From the NCBI GenBank assembly GCA_049999765.1, contig JBNGIQ010009488.1, positions 619,065 to 683,064 on the forward strand: a DNA stretch of 64,000 nucleotides, written 5' to 3'. The notes below the pieces were generated by a model that worked only from the letters and a program-made list of their open reading frames with translations, searched no databases and was not told the origin of the DNA. Below, piece by piece: positions 23,531-38,012 of the stretch. The translations under genes and the position numbers were made by a program. How positions within the stretch are numbered: position 1 is the stretch's first letter; each line of letters begins with the position of its first letter. This DNA comes from Phaeoceros laevis. Its lineage: Eukaryota > Anthocerotophyta > Anthocerotopsida > Notothyladales.

Positions 23531-24149
23531 ATGAGTGTGAGTGACCAGCAACCAAGCAACATCATGGCAAAGCAATCAAGAGATCAGTTGGTGGCCGAGG
23601 TCAGGGCAGCGAAGCAGGAGGAAGATGCGCCGCGGAGTGGTTGTCAAGTGAGATTAAATGCCAGGTTTTATTCCTCAAGTCAAGCAGGGCAGGGTGTCCT
23701 TTTGTATGCTCTGTGCTTGAGCCGTGGCTGTTTCCACAGGAGGGCGAGGATTTGGTATCCCCTCGATCTGCCGCGGGCATCATCCAGTCTGTGACCCTAC
23801 TGGCATCGCAGACCGCAAACTCCGTGATGGAGTCTGTGGTCTCAGCCAAAGAAAGTGTGGCTTCGGTGAAGCAGACTGTGGTGCAGGCAAAAGACTCCGT
23901 TCTGAACTCTGAGCACGTAGCAACGGAGAATGCGATGCTCACCAACGACCCCTCTGGTAACGTCCTCCGACACCTGTGTATCACTCTGGCTACTGCACCC
24001 TGTTCCCATGGTTTTCCTTGTGAACAGCCGTAAACAGCATCAATGGGTGGTGGGATCTGATAGTCCTGCAATATTGTCCTGCAATTGTGGTAGGCTACGA
24101 GGAGGGAGCAGAAAAAACTATCCTCGTGCACTCGCTAGTCCATAATTAG
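23531..24149 (+). CDS. Small amphipathic-repeat protein, possibly LEA-like
   Basis: Three exons (23531-23647, 23740-23956, 24028-24149) keep phase and give about 151 residues. Exon 1 is charged (MAKQSRDQLVAEVRAAKQEE). Exon 2 contains a striking amphipathic helix with a repeating SV motif: ANSVMESVVSAKESVASVKQ then TVVQAKDSVLNSE, where SV or TV returns every four or seven residues and Lys and Glu alternate. Such helices occur in LEA group 3 and lipid-surface proteins, but I do not recognise a family. Exon 3 is uncertain: a second acceptor at 24037 would instead end the protein after about seven more residues. Probably regulated, given the clear TATA box, but that is inference. Confidence 0.5.
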
Positions 24150-24275
24150 GGTTGCTCGGGAAATGGAGCATGCACAGTTAGGATCGTGATGGGTATGCGC
24201 GTATGCGCTATAGCACGAATGAACTAGAATTACCTGGCCAGGACGAATTGTGCGGGCGACTATTTACGTCATCCG

Positions 24276-24364
24276 TTTTGTAAATTATATGGATGATGTG
24301 TCGAGCATATTAGTTGGTGTTTTGTAAATTATATGGATGACGTGTCAGGGCGTTTTAGTTGGTG
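24276..24364. repeat. Tandem doublet, 44-base unit
   Basis: Two adjacent copies (24276-24319 and 24320-24364) starting TTTTGTAAATTATATGGATG and ending TTAGTTGGTG, differing at several bases and by one base in length. Confidence 0.9.
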
Positions 24365-24812
24365 GCTAGGTTTCGGATGATGTCACCGATACATGGGGCT
24401 GACTCTTTTTGGGGATGTGCAGCCAACTATGTAATTTGGTTGGGACTTTGTAATAGTTTTGACTTCAAGAATGTCGTGACTCCTGATCTTACTCGTGATC
24501 TTACTTTCTCCTCATATTGTTCTCGTGTTTCTACCTGCAAAAAACATGAGCAAGACCAGATTTTGATTGGAAGTTTTCAATTTGGCATTACATAAAGTGG
24601 AATTGCTAGTACAAATGGCAAGTATGGCAAGTGGGTATAACATTGATTGATTGATTGATTAATATATCGAGCGAATTACATATAACATGTGCAAAAAGTA
24701 TCTTGTTTTGAGAAACTTCATTTAGCTTGTACAAAGATGCGGAGGTGGTTATAGGCAAGAGCCAAGTTGTGCTCCAACCCGTCTTCCTGGGAGGCCAGGA
24801 GTTTGATAATGT

Positions 24813-24884
24813 GGAACTCGGAAAATGGCGAAAGATTACTTTAGGTTTGGAACTCGGAAAATGGCGAAAGATTACTTTAGGTTG
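24813..24884. repeat. Tandem doublet, 36-base unit
   Basis: Two adjacent copies (24813-24848, 24849-24884) beginning GGAACTCGGAAAATGGCG. They differ only at the last base, so the duplication is recent. Confidence 0.95.
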
Positions 24885-25984
24885 CTTCCAATTGAAAAAT
24901 CTCTGGTACACCAGTTACAATCTCCTTCCTAAAACCCTTGAGGATGAAAGTTTTCAAAAGTGAGAAAAATGTTGAGCTATCTACCACTGTGTATAACCTT
25001 TTCATGAATACAAAGCTATATGTATCCGAAATATGACATCAAGGAGGAGCAACCTTTTTGTAACTCTTTTTTAACTAGTTTCACAAACTAAATAAGGTGC
25101 TATGAATTTCAACGGTTTGCACAACTCCATACACATATATAAAAGTATCATCCGCTGCCATATGCAAGTTGGGGAAGAGAACAACTGGTTTGGGCAAAGA
25201 ATTCTAGGTCAATTTTCTCAACTACAATTCATATATCCATTCAAGTTCAATAATCCACCTAATCTACCCAATGCGGATAGTGGCAATTGCTCATGTTGAT
25301 CACTTATGAGCTCATAAGATTCAAACTCCAACCTATCAATAACCGACGCCTAGCCCTAGAGCTTGTGGCGTGTCAAAAATGCAGACATGTAAAAACCTCT
25401 CTCCTAACCCTCCCTCATGGTGACCTTGCTCAACAGCACAACTTTACAAGAAACATAGCTTTTGACAAGACTTGAATGCAAATGCAGTTCCCGATGTACC
25501 AGACTGTGACACTGTCTTCGTCACGCGAGAAAGAGTGCGATCACAGTCCCCATCGTACCAAACTGCGCGGCTCTTTCAGTGCCAAGCATAATCTCGTGGT
25601 CAATTCAGAGACAACGCTCTAGAGCAGAGCCTTAGATTCAAGTGTCTTACAAAACCGGTGTTTCCGTCTACATACCAGCCAACTTGAAGAAGCCTGTAGA
25701 CCTGACCCCATATTTAATGTTGAGGTTCTCCAAGTCCCATGTACCAGCGTGGCCCGGAATTCCTAACTCAGGCCCTAAAATGCATACGCCGCTCTGGCAT
25801 GCCACAAGCTAGATATCAAGTACCTCACTAGTTACTTCAAGTAACTACGTAGTTACCTCGCTAATAACCCACCAACTAGAATTCGCTATCCTCAACGAAG
25901 ACTTTGGTACTCAACGTATTCCATTCCATCTCATAGATCCTGTAGAGAGATCCAAGTCGGTGTATCGACATCTCTCCACTTGAC

Positions 25985-26512
25985 CAAATAACATGGCTCA
26001 GGTCTGCCTTTCACATGTTGACCTTCTCCTCAAGGTAGGCCTCTATCTCTTGTAGGCCATATGGAGACTTGGCTGCAGTAACATAGCACTTCCTCTCCAT
26101 GTTGTGGCTTTCGTCTCCTGAGAAAAAAGGTTTCAAAAAAGAGACATGGAAAACAAGATGCATGTATAGCCAGTCTTATAGTTGGAGCTTGTAAGTCACT
26201 TGACCAATCCTCTTGGTGATTAGGAAAAGGTCCGCCATATCTCGGCATAAGCTTGGAAACCATTCCCTTAGGAACAAAAAAATGGTTCAGGCGAAGCCAC
26301 ACTTGATCTCCCTCCTGGAACTCAGTTCCTCTGCGCTTGAAGTCTGCATATTTCTTCTGTTTAGCTTGAGCCTTCTCCAAATGCTGCCAAGCAATTTTGT
26401 GCACTTCAAGCAGATCAGTTATAAAGGTCTTGGAAGTCTTGCAAGCTTCTTGCAACTCCTCTGGAATTATTAGTCTAGAAGGCTCTAAGGCATCTGTCTC
26501 ATGCATATGCAC
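25985..26512 (-). mobile_element. Ty3/Gypsy polyprotein fragment, integrase C-terminal part
   Basis: The minus strand reads AWQHLEKAQAKQKKYADFKR, RGTEFQEGDQVWLRLNHF and SKLMPRYGGPF, the well-known C-terminal region of Ty3/Gypsy integrases. After GGPF the frame is lost, and pieces of the expected continuation (QAPTIRLAIHASCFPCLF; EAYLEEKVNM) appear in changed frames. No protease, reverse transcriptase or LTR is recognised nearby, so this is a decayed fragment. Confidence 0.85.
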
Positions 26513-27085
26513 GGGTCTAAAACATGTGGAGCTATGCGTACTATTGTTGTAAGCAAATTATGCCATGAACAACTGTTTTCCGGACCTTGTCATGACATGG
26601 TTACTCGTTACTTGATAGGCACAATTCTCGGATTAAATAGAAAATCTGTGTAGGACCTGTAGGTGGAAATATCCGATATCGGGTACTTAGGCAATAAATC
26701 GAACGCTAAAACAAAGTAGTCGATTGGGAAGGAAATGGGCCTTTCCACAGGCGAGGAGTCGAGGAGCCGAGAAGATTCTCCTCTGGGGATTTTAGCTATC
26801 GTTGTGGACCCCAACTGAAATTCTCAAAATTATCTGCTTCTGACCGGGTAAGGTGACTCAGGTCGTGGGCCCGCCCCCTGTCTATCCAGACTCCGGGAAC
26901 TGCCTACAACCAGTGCCCTGATGGATGCAAAACCTTCGTGGCAAGTGGATTAACGGGGCCTAGCCGGTAAGCCGGTTGTGGTAGCCTTCGCCCCCCTGGG
27001 CTGTGCCGACTGTCGGATGATAGTCTGATAAGAGGTCTGCTTCGTATGCCTGAGCTTGCTAGGCCCATTGAGTTACGGAATTCGC

Positions 27086-28488
27086 ATGGCGATGGCGGAA
27101 ACCCTTGCACGCGCCACAGTGTCCCGTCTTCCTGCTTCTGCAGACGTCAGCCGTGTGCGCAGGGGCAGCGTTGGGTTTTCCTCATCGAGGTGCCTGGGCG
27201 GCTGGCGGGAGAGCTCTGGTTTAGTCCTGGTAGGTAACGTGCGAAGCAGGCCACTGGAGATTCGCTCTGCGGGAGATGGTGCCGAGGTCGGAGTGGGAGT
27301 AAAGGTGGAGGAGGAGGAAGGCACCTTCCTGCCCTCCGGCGAGTGGCCTGAAAACTTTTCGATTCTCAACTTCGAGGATCTGTGCGCGCATTATGAACCT
27401 GTGATCTTCAAGGCTGAGGTAGGATATCTCGTGCCCCACTTATATTGCTGGTCGACGGAGAGATGCTGTGCAGCTCAGTTGGTTGTCTCTTGCTGTCTAG
27501 CCACTGTAGCTTTCAGGTGATACGATGGCCTTGGTGAGCAGTCCTGTGGCCAACCTCGTCCCCCGTAAGTGGCGGAATTGGTGCAGTGGAGTTGCTTGCA
27601 TGCGTGCCCGATTGCCTGCCCTTAGCCGGACTTTCTACCGTAGTCACGTGTCAATGCTGATTTCTTCTAAAAAACATGAATACTTGCGTTTGAAAGACGG
27701 ACGTTTGGTTGTATATTGTATGTTGTGGCGGATGTAGGTGACGCTGGAAGAGCTGCATGTTGTTTCCCTATGTGCAGGCACAGCCATCTACTTACCTCGC
27801 CGACGTTATGTCAAAGTTGATCTACACTGCAAGAGCAGACAATCTGTTGGAGGAAGTCGACCACCATTTCACTGAGATATCTGGGTTGCCCGTCATCGAC
27901 AATGATCTCAAGTGCATCGGAGTACTCTCCAGGAAGGACAAGAAGAAGTCTTCCAATGGAGTAGGTTGCCTCTTTATGACCTGAGCTACCCTTGATGATA
28001 TCAGCTACCCTTGATGACATGACAAGTTGTATGCAACATGGCCCTTGTTTGCATGTGTTTCTTCGTTTCTCAGTTCGTTTGTCTTTGCGTTTCAGCTAAA
28101 ATCCAAGGTTAGCGAGGTCATGAGCTCACCTCCCGTCACTCTATCTGCCGACAAAACCGTCCAAGGTATCACCAGGGACAAGAGTGGTCATTTTCAAGTG
28201 GACTTTCCCCGGTTTTAGGGCTTCAGCCTGGCTGTGTCTGTTTCAGTCTGATCGTGGTGCTTGACTCATGTTCAGACGCAGCTATTCTGATGTTGAAGAA
28301 CAAGATTCATCGGATCCCTATTGTAAATGAAGCAAATCAGGTTGTAGGTGAGTAGAAGTTGTTTACACACGGTCCACACTCCTTGTGCACCATCTGTGGC
28401 TCCTCGGGAAGTAAGCTGTTATCTGTGCTACGCAGGAATTGTGACTAGAACTGACATTTTCACAGCGTTGGGAGGTGGAAGCAGCTGA
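27086..28488 (+). CDS. CBS-domain-pair protein with plastid-type leader
   Basis: Five exons (27086-27418, 27778-27960, 28096-28165, 28276-28347, 28436-28488) total 711 bases, 236 residues. The start is MAMAETLARATVSRLPAS, Ser/Arg-rich and typical of a transit peptide; a GTG/TTG-style start upstream at 27056 is not favoured. A conserved linker (WPENFSILNFEDLCAHYEPV) comes next. A CBS pair follows: STYLADVMSKLIYTARADN, SGLPVIDNDLKCIGVLSRKD, then VSEVMSSPPVTLSADKTVQ, KNKIHRIPIVNEANQVVGIV and the end TRTDIFTALGGGSS. CBS pairs bind adenosyl ligands and regulate partners; plant CBSX proteins act on thioredoxins. Whether this is a CBSX orthologue I cannot say. Confidence 0.88.
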
Positions 28489-29205
28489 ACAGGGGGCCAG
28501 TGTCTTGGTGCTTTGTTTGTGGCCTGTTTTGCCATGGAGTGTTTGGTGTTCCTAAAGAGATGATGAGATACGAAGGTTTTTGGGCTGCGGTCGGGCGCTT
28601 TGGAAGTTGCTGTATCTTTGAATCGAACAAGAGCCGTGTGCTTTTAGGACTGAAGTTTTCTTATATGACCCTGTATAAAGAGGATGCGGTCTTTGGTTTT
28701 AAACTAGGAGCCGAAGCAATAGCTTTCTTTCGTGACTTGATCTATGTTCTACCAGCTAGAAGGTTTTCGCCCAATCAAGGGCCTCCATGGATTCATCGTC
28801 GCAAAGCTGGAGCACACTGCCTGTTTGTGAACCGTTACCCTGCAGGTAGTGTTTGTCAGCGAACTTTTGCAACGAAGTGACGGCCTAGGCCACGTGGCGA
28901 GACCGAAGATAATAGGCATTATTATTAGAGGTCTGGCGATATAAACCATGCGAACACGCGATGCGAGTCGTCAGACGGGAAAGATGATGTCTTCGTCCCT
29001 ACCGACTCCTGTTGCATTGGGCGAAACCTCTGAGGCGCGAGGGTAGGTGGAGGACGCCCTTCTCACTCCGTACTTAGCAGGGATGCATTCTTGCTGATGC
29101 AAAACTGGAAAGACAAGTCCCATCTTGGAAAGATTTGCCTCTGCTGAAATAACAGGGTGCGACAGTTCTCAGATACTTTGTTGCGTATTTCTGTAGGCGT
29201 TGGAT
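28489..29205. other. Intergenic stretch
   Basis: Lies between two same-strand genes; CBS 3' UTR and the FabG promoter. No gene recognised. Confidence 0.45.
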
Positions 29206-31361
<2,156 letters not shown>

Positions 31362-31650
31362 GCTAGCATCGATGTATCTTCCACTGCGACGGTTTCCAGT
31401 GGTAGGCGCATGGCAGAAGTTTTGTATGCTACGTTGAACACGTAACTGCAGTTCAATTGCGTTGAGTTTCTGCAATTCCGCTTCGGCATAGCTAGTAGCA
31501 GTGCATGAGCTTTTAAGTTCTGCCCAAGGGACAGTTGGACCCTGCAGCGGTAAGCCTACGACAAATGTGATGCTTAAACCAGTCTCCACACCGCTAGCAC
31601 GTTTTATCTAGAGCAGAATTTGCAGAATGGTAGCGAGCCTCTGCCCTTTT

Positions 31651-32331
31651 CTACGCCGTTCTTTCAAGTGTTCTCAGGTGATCCCCAGCGATTTCTATGC
31701 TGCGCAAGGTAGAATGGTAGTAATGGGATTCTAGCTGCTTGAGGGAAGCTGCTGCTTGGTCTCCTATAGTTGCGAGCAGCCGCTCTGACTCCTCACCCTG
31801 TTCATCAAACTTGGCCACTCGGTTCTCTACATGCTTGTTCAAAGACAGAAAATCTGAAAACACTGCCATTTGCTTCAGCTCGGAGACCAGCTTAAGTAGC
31901 AAGTCTGCTGCTTGCACCTGCCATAGCACAACCGTGGCACTTCTCAGTGATCTACTGTTCGAGAATTCACTCAGCAAACCATAAAATTCAACAATTGCCC
32001 ACCACTCGGGATGCGTGAACTTCCATCTGAAAAGCCTCTTGAGCATTTCTTACAACATCGGTTGATATCTGCGACAGTACAGCTGCTTCTCAGAGATCGA
32101 AGGACGAAGAATGTAGCCAAGGATCGAGAAACAAGGTGAAGCCCAAATTCATACCCGCGCTGCCTTCAGCAAGTGAGAAAAGTTGTCCAGCAGGCTATTG
32201 ATCTCAGTGTCGGCCCGCTGCGACAAGGCTCGCTGCCGCTGAGCTGCTGCAGCAGCAGCTGTTGCAGTCAGACCATGGGATCCTATCGCCCCTGCGGTTG
32301 GCCCCCCAATTCCTGCAGTCGGCTTGCTCAT
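31651..32331 (-). CDS. MED22: Mediator complex subunit 22
   Basis: A head-module subunit of Mediator, bridging transcription factors and RNA polymerase II in the nucleus. Three exons (32331-32155, 32068-32003, 31917-31651) give 169 residues. An Ala/Gln-rich start ([18 protein letters not shown]) leads to [18 protein letters not shown], then [37 protein letters not shown] and [18 protein letters not shown], the family landmarks. The C-terminus is a few residues longer than in Arabidopsis. The gene converges with FabG and diverges from RAD21. Confidence 0.93.
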
Positions 32332-32599
32332 TCTGATCCGCGAGACGAGCTCAGTGCGCCATCATCAGAATTGCAGAGCATCGTGGCATGGAAACCCTAC
32401 GCAACGTCGTGCGATTAAACAGACCCAAAAATGATTGCTTATACGGGATTTCGTATCACATCCGATACTGGCGCCAAAACAAGCGGCAGGGCACCTTGGC
32501 CACTTGGCACTGCCTCTGCGCCCCGCCACCAGCCTTACACTTCAGGCTTGGAAGTGGAGCTCTTCTGCATCCTACAGATTCCTGTCTCCGCCCGGCACG
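32332..32599. promoter_or_regulatory. Short divergent promoter, MED22 and RAD21
   Basis: Only 268 bases separate the two outward-facing start codons. Both genes must be driven from here, possibly as one bidirectional promoter. No TATA box seen. Confidence 0.55.
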
Positions 32600-35500
32600 A
32601 TGTTTTACTCGCATCAACTCTTGAGCAAGAAAGGACCTCTGGGCCACATCTGGTGCGCAAGCTTTGATTTTTCGTCCTTGATTCTGTCAATGAGTGCAGG
32701 ATAGTGCATATTGCCTCCGGCACAGTGCGCTTAATGCATATGTCTGCATTTTCTGAAGAATTGTAACACTGTGCTGCCAGAGGGACCAGATGCAGTTGCT
32801 GTATGACAGGTTTGTGTTTGAGATTTGGCTCTTCGCACATTTCTTAGAGTATCTCGAGACGGAATTGCAGGATGGCAGCTACTATGCGGAACAAGTTGAC
32901 AAGGAAAAGAGCCGAAAGCCTCGACATACAAGAACTTTGGTACAGCTACAATGCTGCTCAGATCGATTGATTGCAATACTGCTTCAGCAATCGTAGCTCA
33001 GATTGATTCCTGCTTTAAGTGCTTGCGTCCTGTGAATTGATTTTTGATCCTCCTTCCGTGATTTCTGTCTGTCACCTCTTGGCCACGCGCTACATCAATC
33101 AGCATGCAAGTACTGCACCCGCAAGTTCCACTTGCCCTTCGACTTTCAGGAATTCTCATGGGTATGACCATCTACCTGTGAACCCTGGACTCGTTACAGT
33201 ACATCAAGTTGTACCCTAAACTTCGATGCAGATGTGCCTCTCAAGCGTGGCTTACATCTTTGTGACTGGCAGGAGGGATTGTTACGGTGTACAACCGCAA
33301 AGTGACCTTTCTCTACGGTGAAGCTCCCCACTCATTTGATCCTCTTCTGGCTTGTCACACCTTTTCACATGCTAGCAACCAGCTTCCAGCGTCGGGTAGC
33401 TATGTACAGTTCAGCATCCCAGCAGGGACTTGTGTGTAGCTTTGGTCTTCTGAAAGCCATAGCTCTATAGGCACGTAACTGGGGAGGACAGGATTTTTTA
33501 TAATCAGTGACTGACCTTGCTCAAGATTTAGCTAGTGATCAATGCCGTGCTATTATAGCTAGCCCAAGACATATATATATTGTCTTTGATGACTGTCAAG
33601 ATGTGTTTAAACGTATCTAACCTTCCTTCGGCTGACATGTGCTACTATTGCTGTCAGACGACGTTCAGCAACTCCTTGTAAGTGCTACGCAACCCACTCC
33701 TGCCCTGCTTAAAATTCCTGACACATGTACATCCCTATACCTCCGCCCAAGCCACTATGCTGAGGTCCTGAAATTCACACCAATTCACAGATACCAATAC
33801 AGTATAACTCTTTGTCCCCGATATACGAAGTCCTATTCTTCTCCTGACCCTCAGAAATTCAAAAGCTGCCCGCTTTTCAGTCTCCCTGGGGGCTAGTCGT
33901 GATGATCACATGTTGAGGAATGTGAGCTATGCTTTGTTAGTCATGAATTACACTGCTTGCACATGCAGAGTAAAGTCCAAGTTGCTATTGCAGAGGAGAA
34001 ACGAGGATCCGGATCCGTCGATCTGCCTCGTTCGAAACTGTTCGCTAAGTATACATCGATCATTGAGCAGATGAATAATTTGCAAGACTTCAAGTGGCCT
34101 TGAAGGTTTTTTGACTCTGCTGCTCTCTATGCCTAGGTTTCAAACAATAACAATTGACTACACCTTCGAGAACTTTGATGACATTGAGCAGTTGCTGCTC
34201 CGTCCGGATACTCCTTTGCAAGACGGAGATCCAGAAGTGGTAAGGGCCTTGATGCAACCAATTGCTCTTCAAGTAAAAGGCTAGTAGGCATAAGAATGGC
34301 GACGCACCTTCTACATCTGGCCAACAGTAGTACTGATGTTCTGGTCTGTCAGTTATTCGAAGAAGAGACCATTGTTCTTCCCAAGAGATGCAGATCAAAT
34401 GCATTGGAAAATTTTAGTGAAAACGGGGACGAATATAGATATGCGGGTGCACATCAAGGTGAGCATTGATATTGGATGTCCAGCCGCCCATCTGGTCCGC
34501 CACTAGCCCTAGCCTGGACGTCTTGTGCAAGGAAAAGAGAGTGGATGCACAATGAGAAATGGAGCTCTTGTACATGTCACAGCTCACAACGCAGACATCA
34601 CATTGCAGGAAGACCTACCATGCTACGCCGAATTGAACGACAGGTATATGTGTGGAAACCGTTCGAACTAGGTCCGTCCTAGCGTTTGCGTCTTCGGTTA
34701 CGAGCTCAGCTGCATAATCCTTGGACGTGTACTTGTTCTGCTGTTTCAGAGATTTTGAGGATGAAAGATTTGCACCGGTCGATGACTTTTTCCAGGATTT
34801 CCAGTTTCCAGGTAGCTGCCCTGGTAGATGACAAGATGCCATTACGCGCAAATTGAGGCACAAGGTTTCAAATTGGCTATACCAGTACCAACTGAAATGC
34901 TGTGCATTGTCCAGATTACGTTATGCCAGAACCTGTGCCTTCTGGGGTGGTGGAGGATTATAACGAGGTCCCCATGGGGACCTCTGAAGGTAGAGCATCT
35001 GGCGACCTGCCGGCTGGGACAGCGGATGCGACGGATCCAGAGGGTAGCAGTGATACACCCGTAAACGCCCCAGTTGGAAGCACAGAGGACAACGCTACAC
35101 AGGACAATCCCGCTGAAGAGCACATACCACCTGAACTACCTGAAGTAGCGCCAAAATCGGTTTGTCAAATGCGATAGTGCAAAAATGGATCCATGCAGGT
35201 AGCATGTATACTTGTAAATTTACACGCAGATACGCAGCTCCACGCTCATAATCTCCTGTTTACTATTACAGCCGGAGCCTCAATCTGTGCCTCCTAGGTC
35301 GAGGAAGAGGAGAGCACGAAATACGTCTCGAATTCTTGATTTCGACAATGGTACGACAATACCAGCGGACACCTTACGTGTTTGGCTACAGGATGCATCT
35401 GACTTGGTGGGCCGAGAGTCTGCCCTGAAGGTGACTGCCAGTGTTTATCCTTGCCAAGTAGAAAGATCTGTGCTGCACTTATTACTACCGGAGCACCCTC

Positions 35501-37367
35501 TTACGTTGTACGTATGTCCTTTTCAGACGACTCTCGAACAGACCCATTTTGAGACGCTTCTAAGACTTCCATCCACAGGATTGACCTGGAGGTCCTGCAC
35601 GGATGAGCCACAATCCCTTTGGCCACCCTGTCTACTGGACCTATGGACTCTAAATATTCGTGGGAGGTTGAAACCCCGAGTAGCAGAGCGTGAGGACAAG
35701 AATCGGTCACCTAGCCATGGAATCCATGAAGACCAGGATATAGGCAAACCAGTGCCTGTCAAAACTGCAGGACGGCAAGGTTCTGAGCCAGGTGGGTATC
35801 CACTCTAAGATTTTAGCCACTTCAGTGTACATAGTCGTTGTGACCGAAATCCTCTTCCAATTCTCACGTGAATGGTCTTGTAGAAAATGAGCTGTCTGGA
35901 TCACACGACTCCAACATGCAGCCCCCAGCTGAGGAGCCAACAAAGCAGATCCATCAAGACCAGGATATAGGCAAACCAGTGCCTGTCTCAACGGCAGGAC
36001 GGCAAGGTTCTGAGCCAGGTGGATATCCACTCTACCTTGAAGACTTTAGCCACTTCAGTGTACATAGTCGTTGTGACCGAAACCTTCTTCCGGTCCTGTA
36101 GAAAATGAGCTGTCTGGATCACACGACTCCAACATGCAGCCACCAGCTGAGGAGCCCACAAGGCAGGGAGCACCGGCTGCAGAGGTTGCAGAGGTTCTAG
36201 AGGCTACAGTCCTGAAGGTGTAAAATACTGCTTTCACAAGGAGCAAGTACGCAAGCTTGTGGATTGATCTAACTAATTATCACTGAATTTCAGGTGCCAA
36301 CCGACTTGGAAAAGTTTGAAGACTATGGTTCAGTTGAAAAATTAAGGCAGGCCCTGCACACCCCAGCTTCCCAGGACGACACTGGGAATGAGATGGGTTT
36401 CACCCCCTCAGTTTCTGGTAAGTGTAAACAATGGTAGGGATGTTGAGATCTTTGGGTCCTCATAAGCGATTCACCCTGTGCAATCCAAGACAGGCAGCCA
36501 TGAGGAAGGGCAAGGGAGCGGATGGTCAAAGCGTCGGAGGTCCACACCTGTCTCGGCTGGACTGAAGTTGGACCCTGACATAGAGCTACCTACTTCGGAA
36601 CGGTAAGAGTCCGCAGGACCTCGGACCTCGGCGAAGAAGTGTTAGCCTAGCTGATTACTATAACGTAGCGAGGTGTGTCCTCTTTCTCTTGTAGGTCAAA
36701 AGACTCAAAACGACAGCGCAGGTCGTACATTTTTGGAAAAAGCGACTCTCCAGCTATACCCAGTGACAATAATGCACCAGACTTCAGGATCCCAAGCAAC
36801 GAATTAGACTCCTTGGCGATGCCAGGGTCTCTGAGTCAATTTGGTACGTAGCCATCCCTCCACAAAACTGGTTATCCTCAACCTATTGAGCGGCTAACCC
36901 ACCCAAGCCACTGATTTCAGAGCTCCAAGTGGACACAAACCCTCCTACGCAGGTGACGAATCCAAAACAATCTATGGACGCCGTAACAACGCAGCTTGTG
37001 CAGTAAGTGCCTGTTTCCACCATGATCTCCAACTTGGAATTTAGCAATGTAGTCCGCTAACAATTCTACCTCTTCCAGATTCTTGAAGGACCACTTCCAT
37101 GCAGCAAATGCACCTAGATGGCAGTCTGTGAATGAGCTTACGAAGGGCCTAGAAAAATTCCAAGCTGCAAAACTGTTCTACCAGATAACTGGTGAGGCGG
37201 CATCAGAAAGTCACTTCCAACAATCGTTCACACAACTCGTACCATGCCATGCTCAAATGTGTGCCGTCGTTGCTTGTGCTGCAGTTTTAACGTCAAACAG
37301 GTACTTGATCACCCAACAAGACGAACCGTATGGTGACATCCTGATAGCCCCAGGGCAGTATCTGTGA
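32600..37367 (+). CDS. RAD21: RAD21/SCC1-type cohesin alpha-kleisin
   Basis: Closes the cohesin ring by bridging SMC3 and SMC1. I join 21 exons: 32600-32652, 32871-32939, 33103-33161, 33273-33317, 33658-33677, 33969-34048, 34137-34239, 34353-34458, 34583-34643, 34750-34811, 34915-35159, 35272-35430, 35527-35791, 35884-36018, 36102-36217, 36294-36417, 36494-36602, 36695-36843, 36921-37002, 37079-37191, 37285-37367. All phases agree; total 745 residues. The N-terminal kleisin domain is MFYSHQLLSKKGPLGHIWMA, then VPLALRLSGILMGGIVTVY and NRKVTFLYDDV. The C-terminal winged helix reads LEKFQAAKLFYQIT and ends DEPYGDILIAPGQYL. IWMAAT favours RAD21 over the meiotic REC8 type. A 46-residue repeat is encoded by duplicated exon DNA. 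The acceptor for exon 9 was chosen to keep frame. Confidence 0.9.
35722..36166 (+). repeat. Tandem exon-intron duplication inside RAD21
   Basis: Copy A (35722-35948, 227 bases) and copy B (35949-36166, 218 bases) are adjacent direct repeats. Each spans the end of one exon (DQDIGKPVPV to GRQGSEPG), a whole intron (92 and 83 bases) and the start of the next exon (ENELSGSHDSNMQPPAEEP). As a result exon 14 consists entirely of duplicated DNA, with both splice junctions regenerated. Confidence 0.95.
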
Positions 37368-38012
37368 CACTTCACAACGACAGCATACCCCTGACAAACA
37401 AATCGGGAGGCAGGAAAGGAAGACACTTCCTCTGTAATTTACAGAGGAACTGCTAGCGAGCACAGTGCCTCCCAACTGTATAGGGATGGAAGGTATCATG
37501 TGGGAGAGCATCACATACCGTGATGTGCCATCTGCCTTTGTACGCAATGTAGTTGTGACTCTCACAAGCCTCTCTAGTACCTGATCAAATAACAAAAACC
37601 CCCAAGCAGCAAAGCACCGATAGTGGGGGTTTATAGCCAGTGATCTGGGTGCAACCCACCTCGTCTAAATGCCAGCAAAGAAACCAGTTGGGTCTGAGAT
37701 GCCAAAATTGAACACAACTCTGTCACGCACCTGCATTTGGCAAAGAGACTTCCATGGACCGTAGCGAGAAAGACCATCAGCCAGACCTGCAAGCTTCTGA
37801 ACCAAACCAGGCAAATCGCAGCTTCGTGTGCCACCACCAGGTAGAGAAAGTACAAAGGCAAGAGAAAGTGGAAGAGGTAGAAATTTTTATTACCACTGTA
37901 CAAAGACTATTCCTGCACCCTTTCGCCGCTTCCGTTAGAAAACAGGGAAAGGCTACCTCAAAGAATGAATTGGGCAATTGGGCTAATGCATGCCTGGCTG
38001 AGGCCGCTGGTC
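37368..38012. other. Convergent intergenic stretch, RAD21 and ATG9 3' ends
   Basis: 645 bases, no recognisable gene. Should hold both 3' UTRs. Confidence 0.5.

Larger units (their letters stand above)
24150..27085. other. Repeat-rich intergenic stretch
   Basis: About 2.9 kb, AT-rich to 26 kb and GC-richer from about 26840. It contains the two tandem doublets and the Gypsy integrase remnant annotated separately. The GC-richer part (26840-27050) holds the promoter of the CBS gene and has no ORF I recognise. Confidence 0.6.

Noticed and set aside
32600-37367. Calling the kleisin gene REC8 (meiotic cohesin)
   Set aside because: The N-terminus reads IWMAAT and RLSGILMGG, as in RAD21/SCC1 proteins, whereas plant REC8 has a different sequence there. 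The call could still change with a phylogeny.
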